A stretch of 44,464 nucleotides of DNA from Kocuria tytonicola (GTDB taxonomy: Bacteria; Actinomycetota; Actinomycetes; Actinomycetales; Micrococcaceae), in contig NZ_PHOA01000009.1 in assembly GCF_003687455.1 (NCBI RefSeq), forward strand, positions 1-44,464, written 5' to 3'. Positions 6,313-15,500 of the stretch are shown piece by piece. Numbering within the stretch: position 1 is the first letter of the stretch; the number at the start of each line of letters is the position of its first letter. A program made the translations under genes and the position numbers. The notes beneath the pieces are model-generated. The model was not told where the DNA came from. It did no database searches and saw only the letters and a program-made list of their open reading frames with translations.

Positions 6313-6999
6313 TCAGTCCTCGGACTTGGGGGTCCAGGGCAGCTGCTGGTCGCACCCCGGGGTGACCCAGGCCTTCACGTACCCGGCGCTCTGGTGGAGG
6401 TACTGGTTGAAGAGACTCTTGCCCGTGAGCTGGAAGTCCACCGCGGACATCCGCAGCTCCCCGGAGTAGCAGCGCTCCAGGATCAGCCGGGAACGGGAGA
6501 CGTGCTGGGTGAACGTCACGGCGGTGACGGTGTCCCAGCCGTGCTGCGCCGAGAGCTCCTGCAGCTTGATGGCCTCTCCCTGCGTGGTGGAGGGATTGGG
6601 CTTGAAGCACAGCACCTCCACACCGTCGCGGGGTTCGCAGAACGACTTGGCGGTGTAGTACTCCACCATCTCGGGCGGGTCGAAGGGCTGGGCGTCCGGT
6701 GTGGAGACCACCAGGGTGTCCGCGATGTGCTGGTTGTAGACGAGGTCCTCCGCGTAGGCCATGCGGGCGGGGTCCGGAGGGCCCAGCACGAACACGGCGT
6801 CGGAGGTGCGGGGCGGGTCCACGTCCGGGCTGTCGAGGACGGCGTGGCACACGGCGAGCCACAGGGTCACGAGGAGCGTCAGGGCGATCAGCGCCACGAG
6901 GGGCCACTTCCGCCTGAGCGCAGGGGGGTGCCCGGAGGGAGTCGGGGCCACGGGGTTCCTCTCACTGGGGCTGTTCGGCGGGCGCGCCGCGGATATCAT
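6313..6999 (-). CDS. DUF218 (YdcF/SanA/ElyC-like) family protein, membrane-anchored
   Basis: A 228-residue protein with an N-terminal transmembrane anchor (W-P-L-V-A-L-I-A-L-T-L-L-V-T-L-W-L-A, about residues 32-50) and a DUF218 domain. The domain signs are D-A-V-F-V-L-G near residue 68, the central S-T-T-Q-G-E-A-I-K-L-Q-E-L, and V-T-A-V-T-F-T-Q-H-V-S-R-S-R. E. coli relatives (SanA, ElyC) affect envelope permeability and peptidoglycan, but the family's reaction is not settled. The ATG at 6999 puts the anchor at the N-terminus. It is divergent from the thioesterase gene, 69 bases away, so the two share a promoter region. Confidence 0.8.
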   Translation of the reverse strand: MISAARPPNSPSERNPVAPTPSGHPPALRRKWPLVALIALTLLVTLWLAVCHAVLDSPDVDPPRTSDAVFVLGPPDPARMAYAEDLVYNQHIADTLVVSTPDAQPFDPPEMVEYYTAKSFCEPRDGVEVLCFKPNPSTTQGEAIKLQELSAQHGWDTVTAVTFTQHVSRSRLILERCYSGELRMSAVDFQLTGKSLFNQYLHQSAGYVKAWVTPGCDQQLPWTPKSED

Positions 7000-7068
7000 C
7001 TCACCCAGCACGGCAGGGACCCACGGCTGCGTGCGTCCGCCGGTAAACGCCCAGCAAGGAGTCAGCAC

Positions 7069-7545
7069 ATGCGATCGGATGAACACCTCGAACGCGCCGT
7101 GACCTGCCCGGTTCCCCTGCGGTGGGGAGACATGGATCCGTACGGCCACGTGAACAACGTGGAGGTCATCCGTGTTCTGGAGGAAGCTCGGATCGCGGCC
7201 TTCGGCGTTCCCGTGGGCACGGGGGAGCAGGTGGTCCCGCCCAGGATTCCGCTGTTCTCCGTGCTGCCGGAAGGAACCCAGGCACTGATCGCAGAGCACC
7301 GCGTGAAGTACCTGCGGCCCCTGGAGTACCGCAACGAACCGGTGGACGTGCGCGTGTGGGTGGTCTCGGCGAGGGCCGCCACCCTGGTGCTGGGGTTCGA
7401 GATCCTGGACTCCGCGGACGGCTCCCCGTGCGTGCGCGCGCAGACCCAGCTGGCGTTCTACCTGCCGGAGACCCGCACGGTGCTGCGCCTCACGCGTGAG
7501 CAGCGGGACGTGCTCGCGCCGCACACCGCGCCGTCGCCGTTCTGA
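7069..7545 (+). CDS. Acyl-CoA thioesterase, hotdog fold
   Basis: A 158-residue 4-hydroxybenzoyl-CoA-thioesterase-like protein. The family active-site block L-R-W-G-D-M-D-P-Y-G-H-V-N-N is near residue 18, with the catalytic Asp in it, and is followed by the central helix (V-I-R-V-L-E-E-A-R-I). It also has a Y-L-R-P-L-E-Y strand. The usual length of these proteins is about 130-160. An AAGGAG site at 7056 supports the ATG at 7069. It probably hydrolyses acyl-CoA thioesters in the cytoplasm; the chain specificity cannot be read from sequence. Confidence 0.88.
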   Translation: MRSDEHLERAVTCPVPLRWGDMDPYGHVNNVEVIRVLEEARIAAFGVPVGTGEQVVPPRIPLFSVLPEGTQALIAEHRVKYLRPLEYRNEPVDVRVWVVSARAATLVLGFEILDSADGSPCVRAQTQLAFYLPETRTVLRLTREQRDVLAPHTAPSPF

Positions 7546-7566
7546 GACCGGACGGGCGCGCAGGGC

Positions 7567-8118
7567 TCAGGCCGCGACGCCCGGGGCCGTGGCGAACTGC
7601 AGCTCGGCGCGCGTGCGCAGGACCGCGCCGTGCTCGGGCAGCACGCGCCAGGTCCACCACAGCAGGGCGTGGGACTCCCGGTCCACGTGGCACGTGGCGG
7701 CCGTGATGGCGGCCGGCTCCTCCGGGTCCTGGACGCAGACCGCCAGGGGCGCGCTCTCCAGCGTGGTCCGGATCCGCGCGAGCTCCTTGCGCAGTCCGCG
7801 GGCGGAGTGCTCGGTGACGGTGCAGCCCACCTCCACGCGGGAAGCGAAGGGGGAGGGGTGCGAGATGTCGCGCAGGATGGGCAACTCGGCGGCGCCGTCC
7901 TCGAAGACCCCCACCGTCTCCACCCAGCTCTGCCCCGCGTGGGTGATAACGAACTGGTGGTGCCCGGATCCTACGCGCAGCTCCACGTCCGTGAGCCCGT
8001 CCACCCGGAGGCGGCGGCCCGCGGGGGCGTCGAGCACCGGGAGGTCCGTGCGGTAGCCGAACTGGTCCGGGCGGCACACGACGTGCCCGGGCACTCGGGT
8101 GAGCCAGTCATGCTCCAT
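7567..8118 (-). CDS. DUF2617 family protein
   Basis: A 183-residue soluble protein that resembles the actinobacterial DUF2617 family, recalled from the family's length and a central V-E-L-R-V-G-S-G-H-H-Q-F-V-I-T block. No catalytic motif is visible. The second ATG (8118) is preferred: the ribosome site AGGAAG directly abuts the first ATG at 8127 but sits nine bases from the second. It lies downstream of the aldo/keto reductase on the same strand, but a 136-base gap suggests its own promoter. Function unknown. Confidence 0.7.
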   Translation of the reverse strand: MEHDWLTRVPGHVVCRPDQFGYRTDLPVLDAPAGRRLRVDGLTDVELRVGSGHHQFVITHAGQSWVETVGVFEDGAAELPILRDISHPSPFASRVEVGCTVTEHSARGLRKELARIRTTLESAPLAVCVQDPEEPAAITAATCHVDRESHALLWWTWRVLPEHGAVLRTRAELQFATAPGVAA

Positions 8119-8254
8119 GCTTGCCATCTTCCTGTCGGCCGCGCGGCAGCCCGCCGCGTCTTCTTAACGATCGAAAATATCCCCGGCTCGGGGGACAGGC
8201 AAGCACCGAATGGTCACTGTTCGGTGACGGGAGGCGCGCATCAGGACTGCGGGG

Positions 8255-9331
8255 CTACGGCAGTGCGCGTCCGCGTGCCGCGGTCCACAGGGCGTACCAG
8301 TCCTCGTGCGTCATGAGCTGCGCCGCCCGGGGAGCCTGCGCACAGGCCGCGATCCGCCGGGGATTCAGCGTACCCACCACGGGGCGGATGCCGTGGGGCA
8401 GTCGCAGCAGCCAGCCGACCACCACGGCCTCCGCCGGGACCTCCATGCGCTCCGCGAGTCGGGCGACCAGCGCGCTCGTGCGCTCCTCGGGCGTGTCGGG
8501 GAGGCCCCCGGCCCCGGCGGACGACGCCGCACGGTCCGGTTCCCCCGCGGCGTCGACGGCCGTGCGGTCCCGTCCGCCCTCGTCACCCTGGTCCGAGGGA
8601 CCGTGGGCCGCTGCGGGCGCCCGGGGAGGGGTGGCGCCGGAGTAGACGCCGCCGGCCAGCGCACCCCACGCCTGGATCTCGATGCCCTCCGCGGCGCACA
8701 GCTGCGGCAGGCCGCGGGGGAAGGACACGGCGGCCCCGTCCGGGTGGTTGGCCAGCACCTGGGCCTCCACGAGGTCCCGGTGGGCCAGGCTCAGCTGCAT
8801 CTGCACGGCCGTGACGGGAGCGCGCAGATGGCGGCGCAGCTCCACCACGTGCTCCGTGGTCATGTTGGACAGCCCCACGGAGCCGATGAGCCCCTCCTGG
8901 TGCAGTTCGTCCAGGGCGGCGGCGGTCTCCTCCGCAGGGGTCAGGGGATCCGGGCGGTGCAGGAAGAGCCGCTCCACGCGGTCCACGCCGAGCCGTTGCA
9001 GGGAACCCTCGAGTGAGGAGCGGACGGCGTCCCGGTCCAGCCGGTAGTGGGCGGGTGCTCCCGCGGGGGCGGTGTTCCCGGGGAGCCGGATGCCGCACTT
9101 GGTCTGGACCTGCACGGCCTGGCGCAGCACGGCGTCCTCGCCGATGATCCGCCCGAACACGGTCTCGGAGTCCCCGCCGACGTAGATGTCCGCGTGGTCG
9201 AAGAGCGAGTACCCGGAACGGTGGGCGGCGTACACGGCCTCGCGGGCGGCGTCGTGCTGGGTGGCCGGGATGCGCTCCTGGCCCCAGGCGCCGCCCAGGT
9301 TCATGCATCCGAAGACCAAGGAGTGGCTCAC
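8255..9331 (-). CDS. Aldo/keto reductase
   Basis: A 358-residue AKR of the YdhF-like type. The catalytic tetrad is visible: Asp and Tyr in L-F-D-H-A-D-I-Y-V-G-G, Lys in V-Q-T-K-C-G-I, and His in R-L-F-L-H-R-P-D. The NADP-binding C-terminal part (V-V-G-T-L-N-P-R-R-I) is also present. It should reduce a carbonyl compound with NADPH in the cytoplasm. A hydrophilic insertion of about 55 residues (about 228-285), rich in Ala, Gly, Asp and Ser, makes it longer than relatives of about 300 residues. The GTG start at 9331 overlaps the stop of the TPR gene (GTGA), so the two are co-translated. Confidence 0.88.
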   Translation of the reverse strand: MSHSLVFGCMNLGGAWGQERIPATQHDAAREAVYAAHRSGYSLFDHADIYVGGDSETVFGRIIGEDAVLRQAVQVQTKCGIRLPGNTAPAGAPAHYRLDRDAVRSSLEGSLQRLGVDRVERLFLHRPDPLTPAEETAAALDELHQEGLIGSVGLSNMTTEHVVELRRHLRAPVTAVQMQLSLAHRDLVEAQVLANHPDGAAVSFPRGLPQLCAAEGIEIQAWGALAGGVYSGATPPRAPAAAHGPSDQGDEGGRDRTAVDAAGEPDRAASSAGAGGLPDTPEERTSALVARLAERMEVPAEAVVVGWLLRLPHGIRPVVGTLNPRRIAACAQAPRAAQLMTHEDWYALWTAARGRALP

Positions 9332-9963
9332 GTGCGTCCGCCGTGCTGCTCGGCGGCGCGCCGCAGCCGGGCCGCCTCCGCGAAGGCCGCGGCGGACTCG
9401 TCCAGCTGCCCCGCAGACTCGTGGAGAGCGCCCAGCTCGGTGAAGCAGTCGGAACGGTCCCGGAACGAGTCCGGGTCCTGCTCGTAGAAGTCCACGGCGC
9501 GGTTGTACGCGGTCACGGCCTGGGCGTGGCGGCGGGTCTCCCGGTAGACGCGCGCGAGGTTGACGTAGCAGTCCGCCTGGTCCCGCGGCTCGTGCGGGGC
9601 GTCCAGGTACTGCCCGAGGGCGTCGAGGAGATGCGTCTCCGCGCCGTGCAGGTCACCGGTCTCCACGAGGAGCGACCCCAGGATCAGGTGCGCACGGGCT
9701 TTGTGCTTGCCGCTGCCCTCCAGCCGGGAGAAGTGCTCCAAGGCGCTCTGGTACTCCGCCACCGCCTTGCTGGTGCGGTCCATGACCAGGTGGATGTGCC
9801 CCAGGTTGTAGTGGCACGCGGCGAGTTCCCTGTGCGCGGGGCCGGACTCCTGGAAGAGCTCGATGGCCTGCCGGTAGGAGGTCTCCGCCAGGGTGTGGTC
9901 ACCTCGGTCCTCCGCGTCCAGGGCGCGTGTGAAGAAGCCGTTTCCGTCATCCGAGTAGCTCAT
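9328..9963 (-). CDS. Tetratricopeptide repeat protein
   Basis: A 211-residue protein made almost wholly of TPR helices. Repeats are visible from A-E-T-S-Y-R-Q-A-I-E-L-F onward, with A-C-H-Y-N-L-G-H-I-H, A-V-A-E-Y-Q-S-A-L-E-H-F and A-V-T-A-Y-N-R-A-V-D-F-Y elements. There is no signal peptide or partner domain, so it is a cytoplasmic scaffold of unknown partner. A GGGAGGA site lies eight bases before the ATG. It is the first gene of a two-gene unit with the aldo/keto reductase. Confidence 0.85.
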   Translation of the reverse strand: MSYSDDGNGFFTRALDAEDRGDHTLAETSYRQAIELFQESGPAHRELAACHYNLGHIHLVMDRTSKAVAEYQSALEHFSRLEGSGKHKARAHLILGSLLVETGDLHGAETHLLDALGQYLDAPHEPRDQADCYVNLARVYRETRRHAQAVTAYNRAVDFYEQDPDSFRDRSDCFTELGALHESAGQLDESAAAFAEAARLRRAAEQHGGRT

Positions 9964-10069
9964 CGGCCCGTCCTCCCGGGATCGCAGCGAAGTCCCCCCA
10001 TGCTACTCGGGGAGCGGGGGTGGCAACCCTGCTGATAATCTCGGACCCACACTCTCCCAGGAGGTCAGG

Positions 10070-10519
10070 ATGCCAGCACAGCACACCGCGCCGGGGCAGG
10101 ACCCGCGCGATCCCCGCCACGCAGCAGCAGCCCACCACGAGGACCACGCCTCCGTGATCCGTCACGAGGAGCGGCTGGTCATCGAGCGGGAACAGGCCGA
10201 GACGGGCCGCGCCCGGCTGCGCAAGTACGTGGTCACCGAGCCCGTGCGCCAGGAGGTCACCCTGGGCTCCGAGGAGCCGGACCTGGTGCGCACGCCCATC
10301 ACGGCCGAGGAGCGCCAGGCGTTCCTGGACGGCCGCGAGCTGCCGCTCGGGGAGGACGAGGTCATCCTCTACCGCTCCGAGCCCGTGGTGCAGACCGTGC
10401 GTGTGCCCTACCAGCGTGTGCGTCTCGTGGCCCGTCGGGTGGAGCGCACCGAGGTCGTCGAGGACACCCTGCGCAAGGAGCGCGTGGACATCGAGACCCA
10501 GGAAGAGCCCCGCGTCTGA
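10070..10519 (+). CDS. DUF2382 (YsnF/AvaK) domain protein
   Basis: A 149-residue protein. After a His/Ala-rich head it carries the DUF2382 pattern: two blocks of alternating charged and hydrophobic strands. The first is V-I-R-H-E-E-R-L-V-I-E-R-E, the second begins E-V-I-L-Y-R-S-E-P-V-V. Each is followed by a R-L-R-K-Y-V-V-T-E-P-V or R-L-V-A-R-R-V-E-R-T type segment. The family is found in stress-related proteins; no enzyme activity is known. An AGGAGG site precedes the ATG. The gene is followed by a perfect hairpin terminator. Confidence 0.85.
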   Translation: MPAQHTAPGQDPRDPRHAAAAHHEDHASVIRHEERLVIEREQAETGRARLRKYVVTEPVRQEVTLGSEEPDLVRTPITAEERQAFLDGRELPLGEDEVILYRSEPVVQTVRVPYQRVRLVARRVERTEVVEDTLRKERVDIETQEEPRV

Positions 10520-10544
10520 GTTCTTGTGTCCCGGCCCTCCCGGT

Positions 10545-10588
10545 AGCACGACGCCGCGCCCCGCCGATCGGGGGCGCGGCGTCGTGCT
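10545..10588 (+). terminator. Terminator, perfect 18-bp stem
   Basis: The arms AGCACGACGCCGCGCCCC and GGGGCGCGGCGTCGTGCT pair over 18 bases with an eight-base loop, 26 bases after the DUF2382 stop. There is no T tract, as is common in actinobacteria. Each arm contains one copy of the recurrent 10-mer GCGGCGTCGT or its complement. Confidence 0.8.
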
Positions 10589-10760
10589 CTGCCGGGCCCC
10601 CGAATGGCGGGGTGCCGCGCTCCGCGAGGGGGCGGCTCACGGGGCGTTGAGCTCTCAGGGGCCACCCTGCGGAACCGGCACGGTGTCCTCCGCCGGACGT
10701 GCCGTGGGGCGCGGGCGGCGTCGTCCGTCCGTGGCCGTGGCCCGGGGGTAGGTTGGGCGG

Positions 10761-11306
10761 GTGAGTGAAACGACCCTGACCCTGATCCGCCACGGCCAGA
10801 CCGACTGGAACCTGCAGCGCCGGCTGCAGGGACGTTCGGACATCCCCCTCAACGACACCGGCCGGGAGCAGGCACGAGCGGTGGGCCGCGAGCTGGCGGC
10901 CTCGGGCGGGCACTGGGACGTGCTGGTCTCCTCACCGCTGCAGCGCGCCAGGGAGACCGCGCAGGTCATCGGGCGGGAGATCGGGCTGGAGCTCTCCCGC
11001 ACCTACGAGGACCTCGTGGAGCGCGCCTTCGGTGACGTGGAGGGCCGCGACTGCACGGGAATGGGCGACGACGAGCGCCACGCCATGATGGAGAAGCACG
11101 GCGAGGCCACCGAGGACGTGGTGCAGCGGGGGCTCTCGGTGCTGCGCACGATTCTCGCGGACTTCCCCGGCAAGGACGTGATGGTGGTGGCCCACGGCAC
11201 CCTCATCCGGCTCACCCTGGACCGTGTGCTGGACACCGAGCTGCCCAGCCTGGAGAACGGTCAGGTGCTCACGGTCACCGCGGAGCAGGTGCTGTTCGCG
11301 GACTGA
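10761..11306 (+). CDS. Histidine phosphatase family protein
   Basis: A 181-residue protein with the RHG phosphatase signature L-I-R-H-G-Q-T-D-W-N at residues 8-17, whose His is the phospho-acceptor. The second Arg is in S-S-P-L-Q-R-A-R-E-T-A, with an acidic E-R-A-F-G-D-V-E-G segment and the second catalytic His in V-V-A-H-G-T-L-I-R. The family includes phosphoglycerate mutase-like phosphatases that hydrolyse small phosphoesters; the substrate is not predictable here. The GTG at 10761 is the start that places the R-H-G motif at the usual distance. It converges on the formate/nitrite channel gene. Confidence 0.88.
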   Translation: MSETTLTLIRHGQTDWNLQRRLQGRSDIPLNDTGREQARAVGRELAASGGHWDVLVSSPLQRARETAQVIGREIGLELSRTYEDLVERAFGDVEGRDCTGMGDDERHAMMEKHGEATEDVVQRGLSVLRTILADFPGKDVMVVAHGTLIRLTLDRVLDTELPSLENGQVLTVTAEQVLFAD

Positions 11307-11364
11307 ACGGGTCTCGCCAGACGTTTCCCGCGCCCGTCTGCGGCGCCCGTCCGCCGGGCCCCGC

Positions 11365-12219
11365 TCAGGACGCGGTGCCCGGGGAGCTGCCGGCCGAGGT
11401 GGGAGACGGGCCCGCGGCGTCGTCCTGGTGAGAGCGAGCTGGGCGGTGGGCGTGCAGCAGTGCCAGCCCCGTGAACACGAACCCGCCCACGAAGTTGCCC
11501 ACGAGCACGGGGATCTGGTTCCACAGCCACCAGTCGCCGAACGAGACGTCCGCGCCCAGGAGCATGCCCATGGGGATCATGAAGAAGTTGACCACCGCGT
11601 GCTCGAAGCCCAGGCCGTAGAACGCCATGATGGGCAGCCAGATGGCCGCAATCTTCCCGATCGTGTCCTTGGAGATCATGCCCATGAACACTCCCAGGCA
11701 CACGAGCCAGTTGCACAGCACGGCCTTGACCAGGACCGTGGCCATGCCGGCGCCTCCCATGGCGGCGTACGCGGTGGTCTTGGCCTGGGCGGTGTCCACG
11801 AACTTCTGCCCGAGCGCACCGGCGTCGTGCGAGCCGAAGCCCGTGAGCGCGCCCGCGTAGAGCAGGGCGAACGCGGCGGCGCCCATGATGTGGCCGACGA
11901 CCACCATGAGGCTGTAACGACCCACGGCGGACCACGGCACGAGCCCGCGCACCGCCGCCATGGGGGTCAGGGCGAAACCGCCCGTGACGAGCTCCATCCC
12001 CATGAGGATCACGATCGTGATCCCGGCGGGGAACAGCACGGCCCCCACCACGGGGGATCCCGAGCTCACGGTCGCGGACACGGCGAACGAGGTGGTGGCC
12101 GCCAGGACGGCGCCGCCCAGCACGCCGCGCAGCACCAGGGCACCGGACGAGGCGGTCGCCTTCGCCTGTCCGGCGGCGACGGCGTCCGTCACCACGTCTG
12201 CGGGTTTCACGGTGGTCAT
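11365..12219 (-). CDS. Formate/nitrite transporter (FNT) family channel
   Basis: A 284-residue membrane protein with the six-helix FNT fold. The signature G-F-E-H-A-V-V-N-F-F-M-I-P-M-G-M-L, the NWLVCLGV segment at the pore and an internal pseudo-repeat are visible. FNT channels move formate, nitrite or hydrosulfide across the membrane as pentamers; the substrate cannot be assigned. The C-terminal tail is polar. The ATG at 12219 is the first that precedes the conserved P-A-D-V-V start. It is divergent from the glutamate dehydrogenase gene. Confidence 0.88.
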   Translation of the reverse strand: MTTVKPADVVTDAVAAGQAKATASSGALVLRGVLGGAVLAATTSFAVSATVSSGSPVVGAVLFPAGITIVILMGMELVTGGFALTPMAAVRGLVPWSAVGRYSLMVVVGHIMGAAAFALLYAGALTGFGSHDAGALGQKFVDTAQAKTTAYAAMGGAGMATVLVKAVLCNWLVCLGVFMGMISKDTIGKIAAIWLPIMAFYGLGFEHAVVNFFMIPMGMLLGADVSFGDWWLWNQIPVLVGNFVGGFVFTGLALLHAHRPARSHQDDAAGPSPTSAGSSPGTAS

Positions 12220-12563
12220 GGCTGCCCTGCTCTCTGTCTTGGGGGGGGGCGGGCCGGGTGCCCGTCGGTGGCGCCACGGGCGCCCGCACCGGCTCGTGCA
12301 GGGGGACGCGAGCGGGAAAACCGTGACCGCACGAGTGTAGGACCGTGCAACCCTGCGGTGAACACGCGCCGTGTCTGGTCCCCGTGCGTTTCGGGTCCTA
12401 TGGTGGTGGAACATGCGGCAGTGTGGCCGTGGGTGGTGCAGAGGTCGTGGACTCCGGGAGAGCGTTCCGGTGGACCCTGCCCGGAGGTGCCCCACAGGGC
12501 GTCACGTGCCACGCCGTGGAGTTACGATCCCCGACTCAACGACAGCTAAGGCGTGATGCAGTA
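12220..12563 (+). other. Divergent intergenic region between the FNT and glutamate dehydrogenase genes
   Basis: 344 bases without a supported gene. They contain a run of nine G at 12241-12249 and must hold the divergent promoters of both neighbours. I see no clear -35/-10 pair or operator. Plus-strand frames here are open upstream of the GTG chosen for the dehydrogenase but show no family-like sequence. Confidence 0.5.
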
Positions 12564-15500
12564 GTGACCTCTCCTCAAGCCACCACCCAGGCCATCCCCA
12601 CGGTGTGGCAGCGACCGCGATGGAGCGGAGCGCAGGCATGGATCAACGAGTACTACCGCTCCGCGCCGGACGCGGACCTTGTGGGCACCCAGGAACCGGT
12701 GCTCACCGAGCGGGCCGAGACCCACCGGGAGGTGGGCCGCACCCGCGGCGCCGGCGAGCTGTGCATCGACGTCCGCGAGGACCACGGGGTCACCGTGCTC
12801 TACATGGTCACCACCGACATGCCGTTCCTGGTGTCCACTCTGACCACGGAGATCGCCGCCAACTGGGGTGGCGCCAAGCTGGTGCTGCACCCGCTGCTGC
12901 TGGCCGTGCGCGACGCCGGCTCCCACGAGCTCACGTCCCTGGACGAGGTCCCCAACATCTCCGCGGTGTCCTCCGGTGACACCACGGCCATCCCCATCAC
13001 GGACGAGCTGGCCGGGGCGGCAGCCGGGGGCCGTGACTCGTCCACCGCGGTGGAGTCGTGGATCCGCATGGAGCTGCACCGCTCCCTGGACCAGGCGGAA
13101 CGCGGTGAGCTGGCCCGCCACATCGAGTCGCTGGTGGCGGACGTGAGCCGGGTGGCCGAGGACCAGGAGGCCATGCACGAGCAGGCCCGGGTGATCGCGG
13201 ACTCCCTCGCGCCCCTCGAGAACCTCTCGTTCCAGGACGGCTCCCGGTTGCCGGACGTCCGCGCCTCCCAGGACTTCCTGCAGTGGCTGCGGGACGGCAA
13301 CTTCGTGTTCATGGGCATCAAGCGCTACGACCTCGAGGCGGACGGCGAGGACGCCGTGCTGCACTCCCGCCCGGACACGGGCCTGGGGCTGCTGCGGGAG
13401 CAGGGCACGCAGGGCCACGCCCAGAAGCTCACCGGCCTGGGCAGCGAGCACGCCCGGGACCACCAGGTGGTGTTCGTGACCAAGGCGAACCGCCGCTCCT
13501 CGATCCACCGCCGCGAGTACCTGGACTACATCGGTGTGCGCACGTTCGCCGAGAACGGGGGCGTGGACGGGGAGTACCTGATCCTGGGTCTGTTCTCCCG
13601 TCACGCCTACTCCGTGCCCGCGCAGCAGACCCCGCTCGTGCGGGAGAAGGTCCAGCGCGTGGCCGAGCGCTTCGGCTTCCTCCCGGACTCCCACTCCGCG
13701 CGGGATCTCATGGGAATCATCGAGGACTACCCGCGGGACGAGCTGTTCCACATGTCGGCGGAGAAGCTCTACGAGACGGCCGGTGGCGTGCTGGGGCTCA
13801 ACGAGCGCCGCCAGACCCGCCTGTTCCTGCGCCAGGACACCTTCGGGCGGTTCATGTCCGCGGTGGTGTTCCTGCCCAGGGACCGCTACAACACCTCGGT
13901 GCGTCAGCGCATCGAGACCCAGCTGTTCGAGGTCTTCGACGCCGAGGCCATCGACTTCGAGGTGCGCCTGACCTCCTCCTCCCTGGCCCGCCTGTTCTTC
14001 CGCATCCGGCTGCCCTACACGGGCGAGGTGCGGGACTTCGACCACGAGGACCTCGAGTCCCGCCTGCGCGCCGCGGTGCGCTCCTGGCCCGAGTCCCTGG
14101 GCCGCGCGATCGGCCAGGAGTTCGAGGACGAGAAGGCCGGCGCGCTGGGCCCCGTGTGGGCGGACGCGTTCCCGGGCTCGTACCGCGAGGACTACGAGAT
14201 CGAGGAGGCCATCCAGGACCTCAAGCGCTGCGAGGAGCTGTGGGGCCGCGACCCGGACCTGCCCGCCGAGGTCCGTGTGGCGCAGACCGAGGACGGCCAG
14301 GTCCGGCTGAACATCTACCTCACGCAGTCCCTGTCCCTCACCGAGCTGCTGCCCCTGCTGCACAACATGGGCCTGCGCGTGCTGGACCAGCGCCCCTACA
14401 CGGTCACCCCTGCGGACGGCCGCGAGTTCCAGCTCTACGACTTCGGCGTGGAGCTGCCCGAGGGCGTGGACCCCGAGGGCCCCGAGGACGCCAAGACGGA
14501 GGACCTCATCGAGGACACCCTGTGCGCGGTGCTCTCCAACCGCTCCGAGTCCGACAGCATGGACCGCCTGGTGCTCACCGAGCGCATGGGCTGGCGCACC
14601 GTGGCCGTGATGCGCGCCTACGTGCGCTACCTGCTGCAGCTGAACTACCCCAACTCGTTCGAGTTCATCGCGGACACCCTGGTGGACCACCCGCAGGCCA
14701 CGCACGAGCTCGCCGAGCTGTTCTCCGCGAGCTTCGACCCCTCCCGCTTCACGGACGACGACGCCGCCCGCGGCCAGGCGCGCGAGGCCGCCCTCCAGCG
14801 GCTGGCCGAGGTGCTGGAGAGCGTTCCCAGCCTGGACGCGGACCGCCTGTTCCGGGCGCTCGCGGACGTGGTCACGGCCACCCTGCGCACCAACGTGTTC
14901 CAGAACCGCCCCACCATGGCGTTCAAGCTGGACCCCGCGGCCATCCCCGCGGCACCGCAGCCGCGCCCGGCCTTCGAGATCTGGGTGTGGTCCCCGCGCG
15001 TGGAGGGCACGCACCTGCGCTTCGGCCAGGTGGCCCGCGGCGGTCTGCGCTGGTCCGACCGCCGCGAGGACTTCCGCACCGAGGTGCTGGGCCTGGTCAA
15101 GGCCCAGATGGTCAAGAACGCCGTGATCGTGCCCACGGGCGCGAAGGGCGGGTTCTTCCCCAAGCAGCTGCCGGACCCCGCGACGGACCGCGAGGGCTGG
15201 CTGACCGAGGGGCGCGAGGCCTACAAGCTGTTCATCGCGTCCCTGCTGGACGTCACCGACAACATCGTGCGCGAGGCGGAGACCGGTGCCGGCCAGGAGG
15301 TCACCGCGCAGAACGGGACGGACGAGACCGGGCAGGGTGCGGCGTCGTCGTCCCGCGGGGATGCCACCCCGGGTGCCGAGGGCGGTGCGAGCGGTTCCGC
15401 CGAGACCTCCGGCGAGGCCGGGGACACCGTGGTGCACCCCGAGAACGTGGTGCGCCGCGACGGCGACGACTCCTACCTGGTGGTCGCGGCTGACAAGGGC

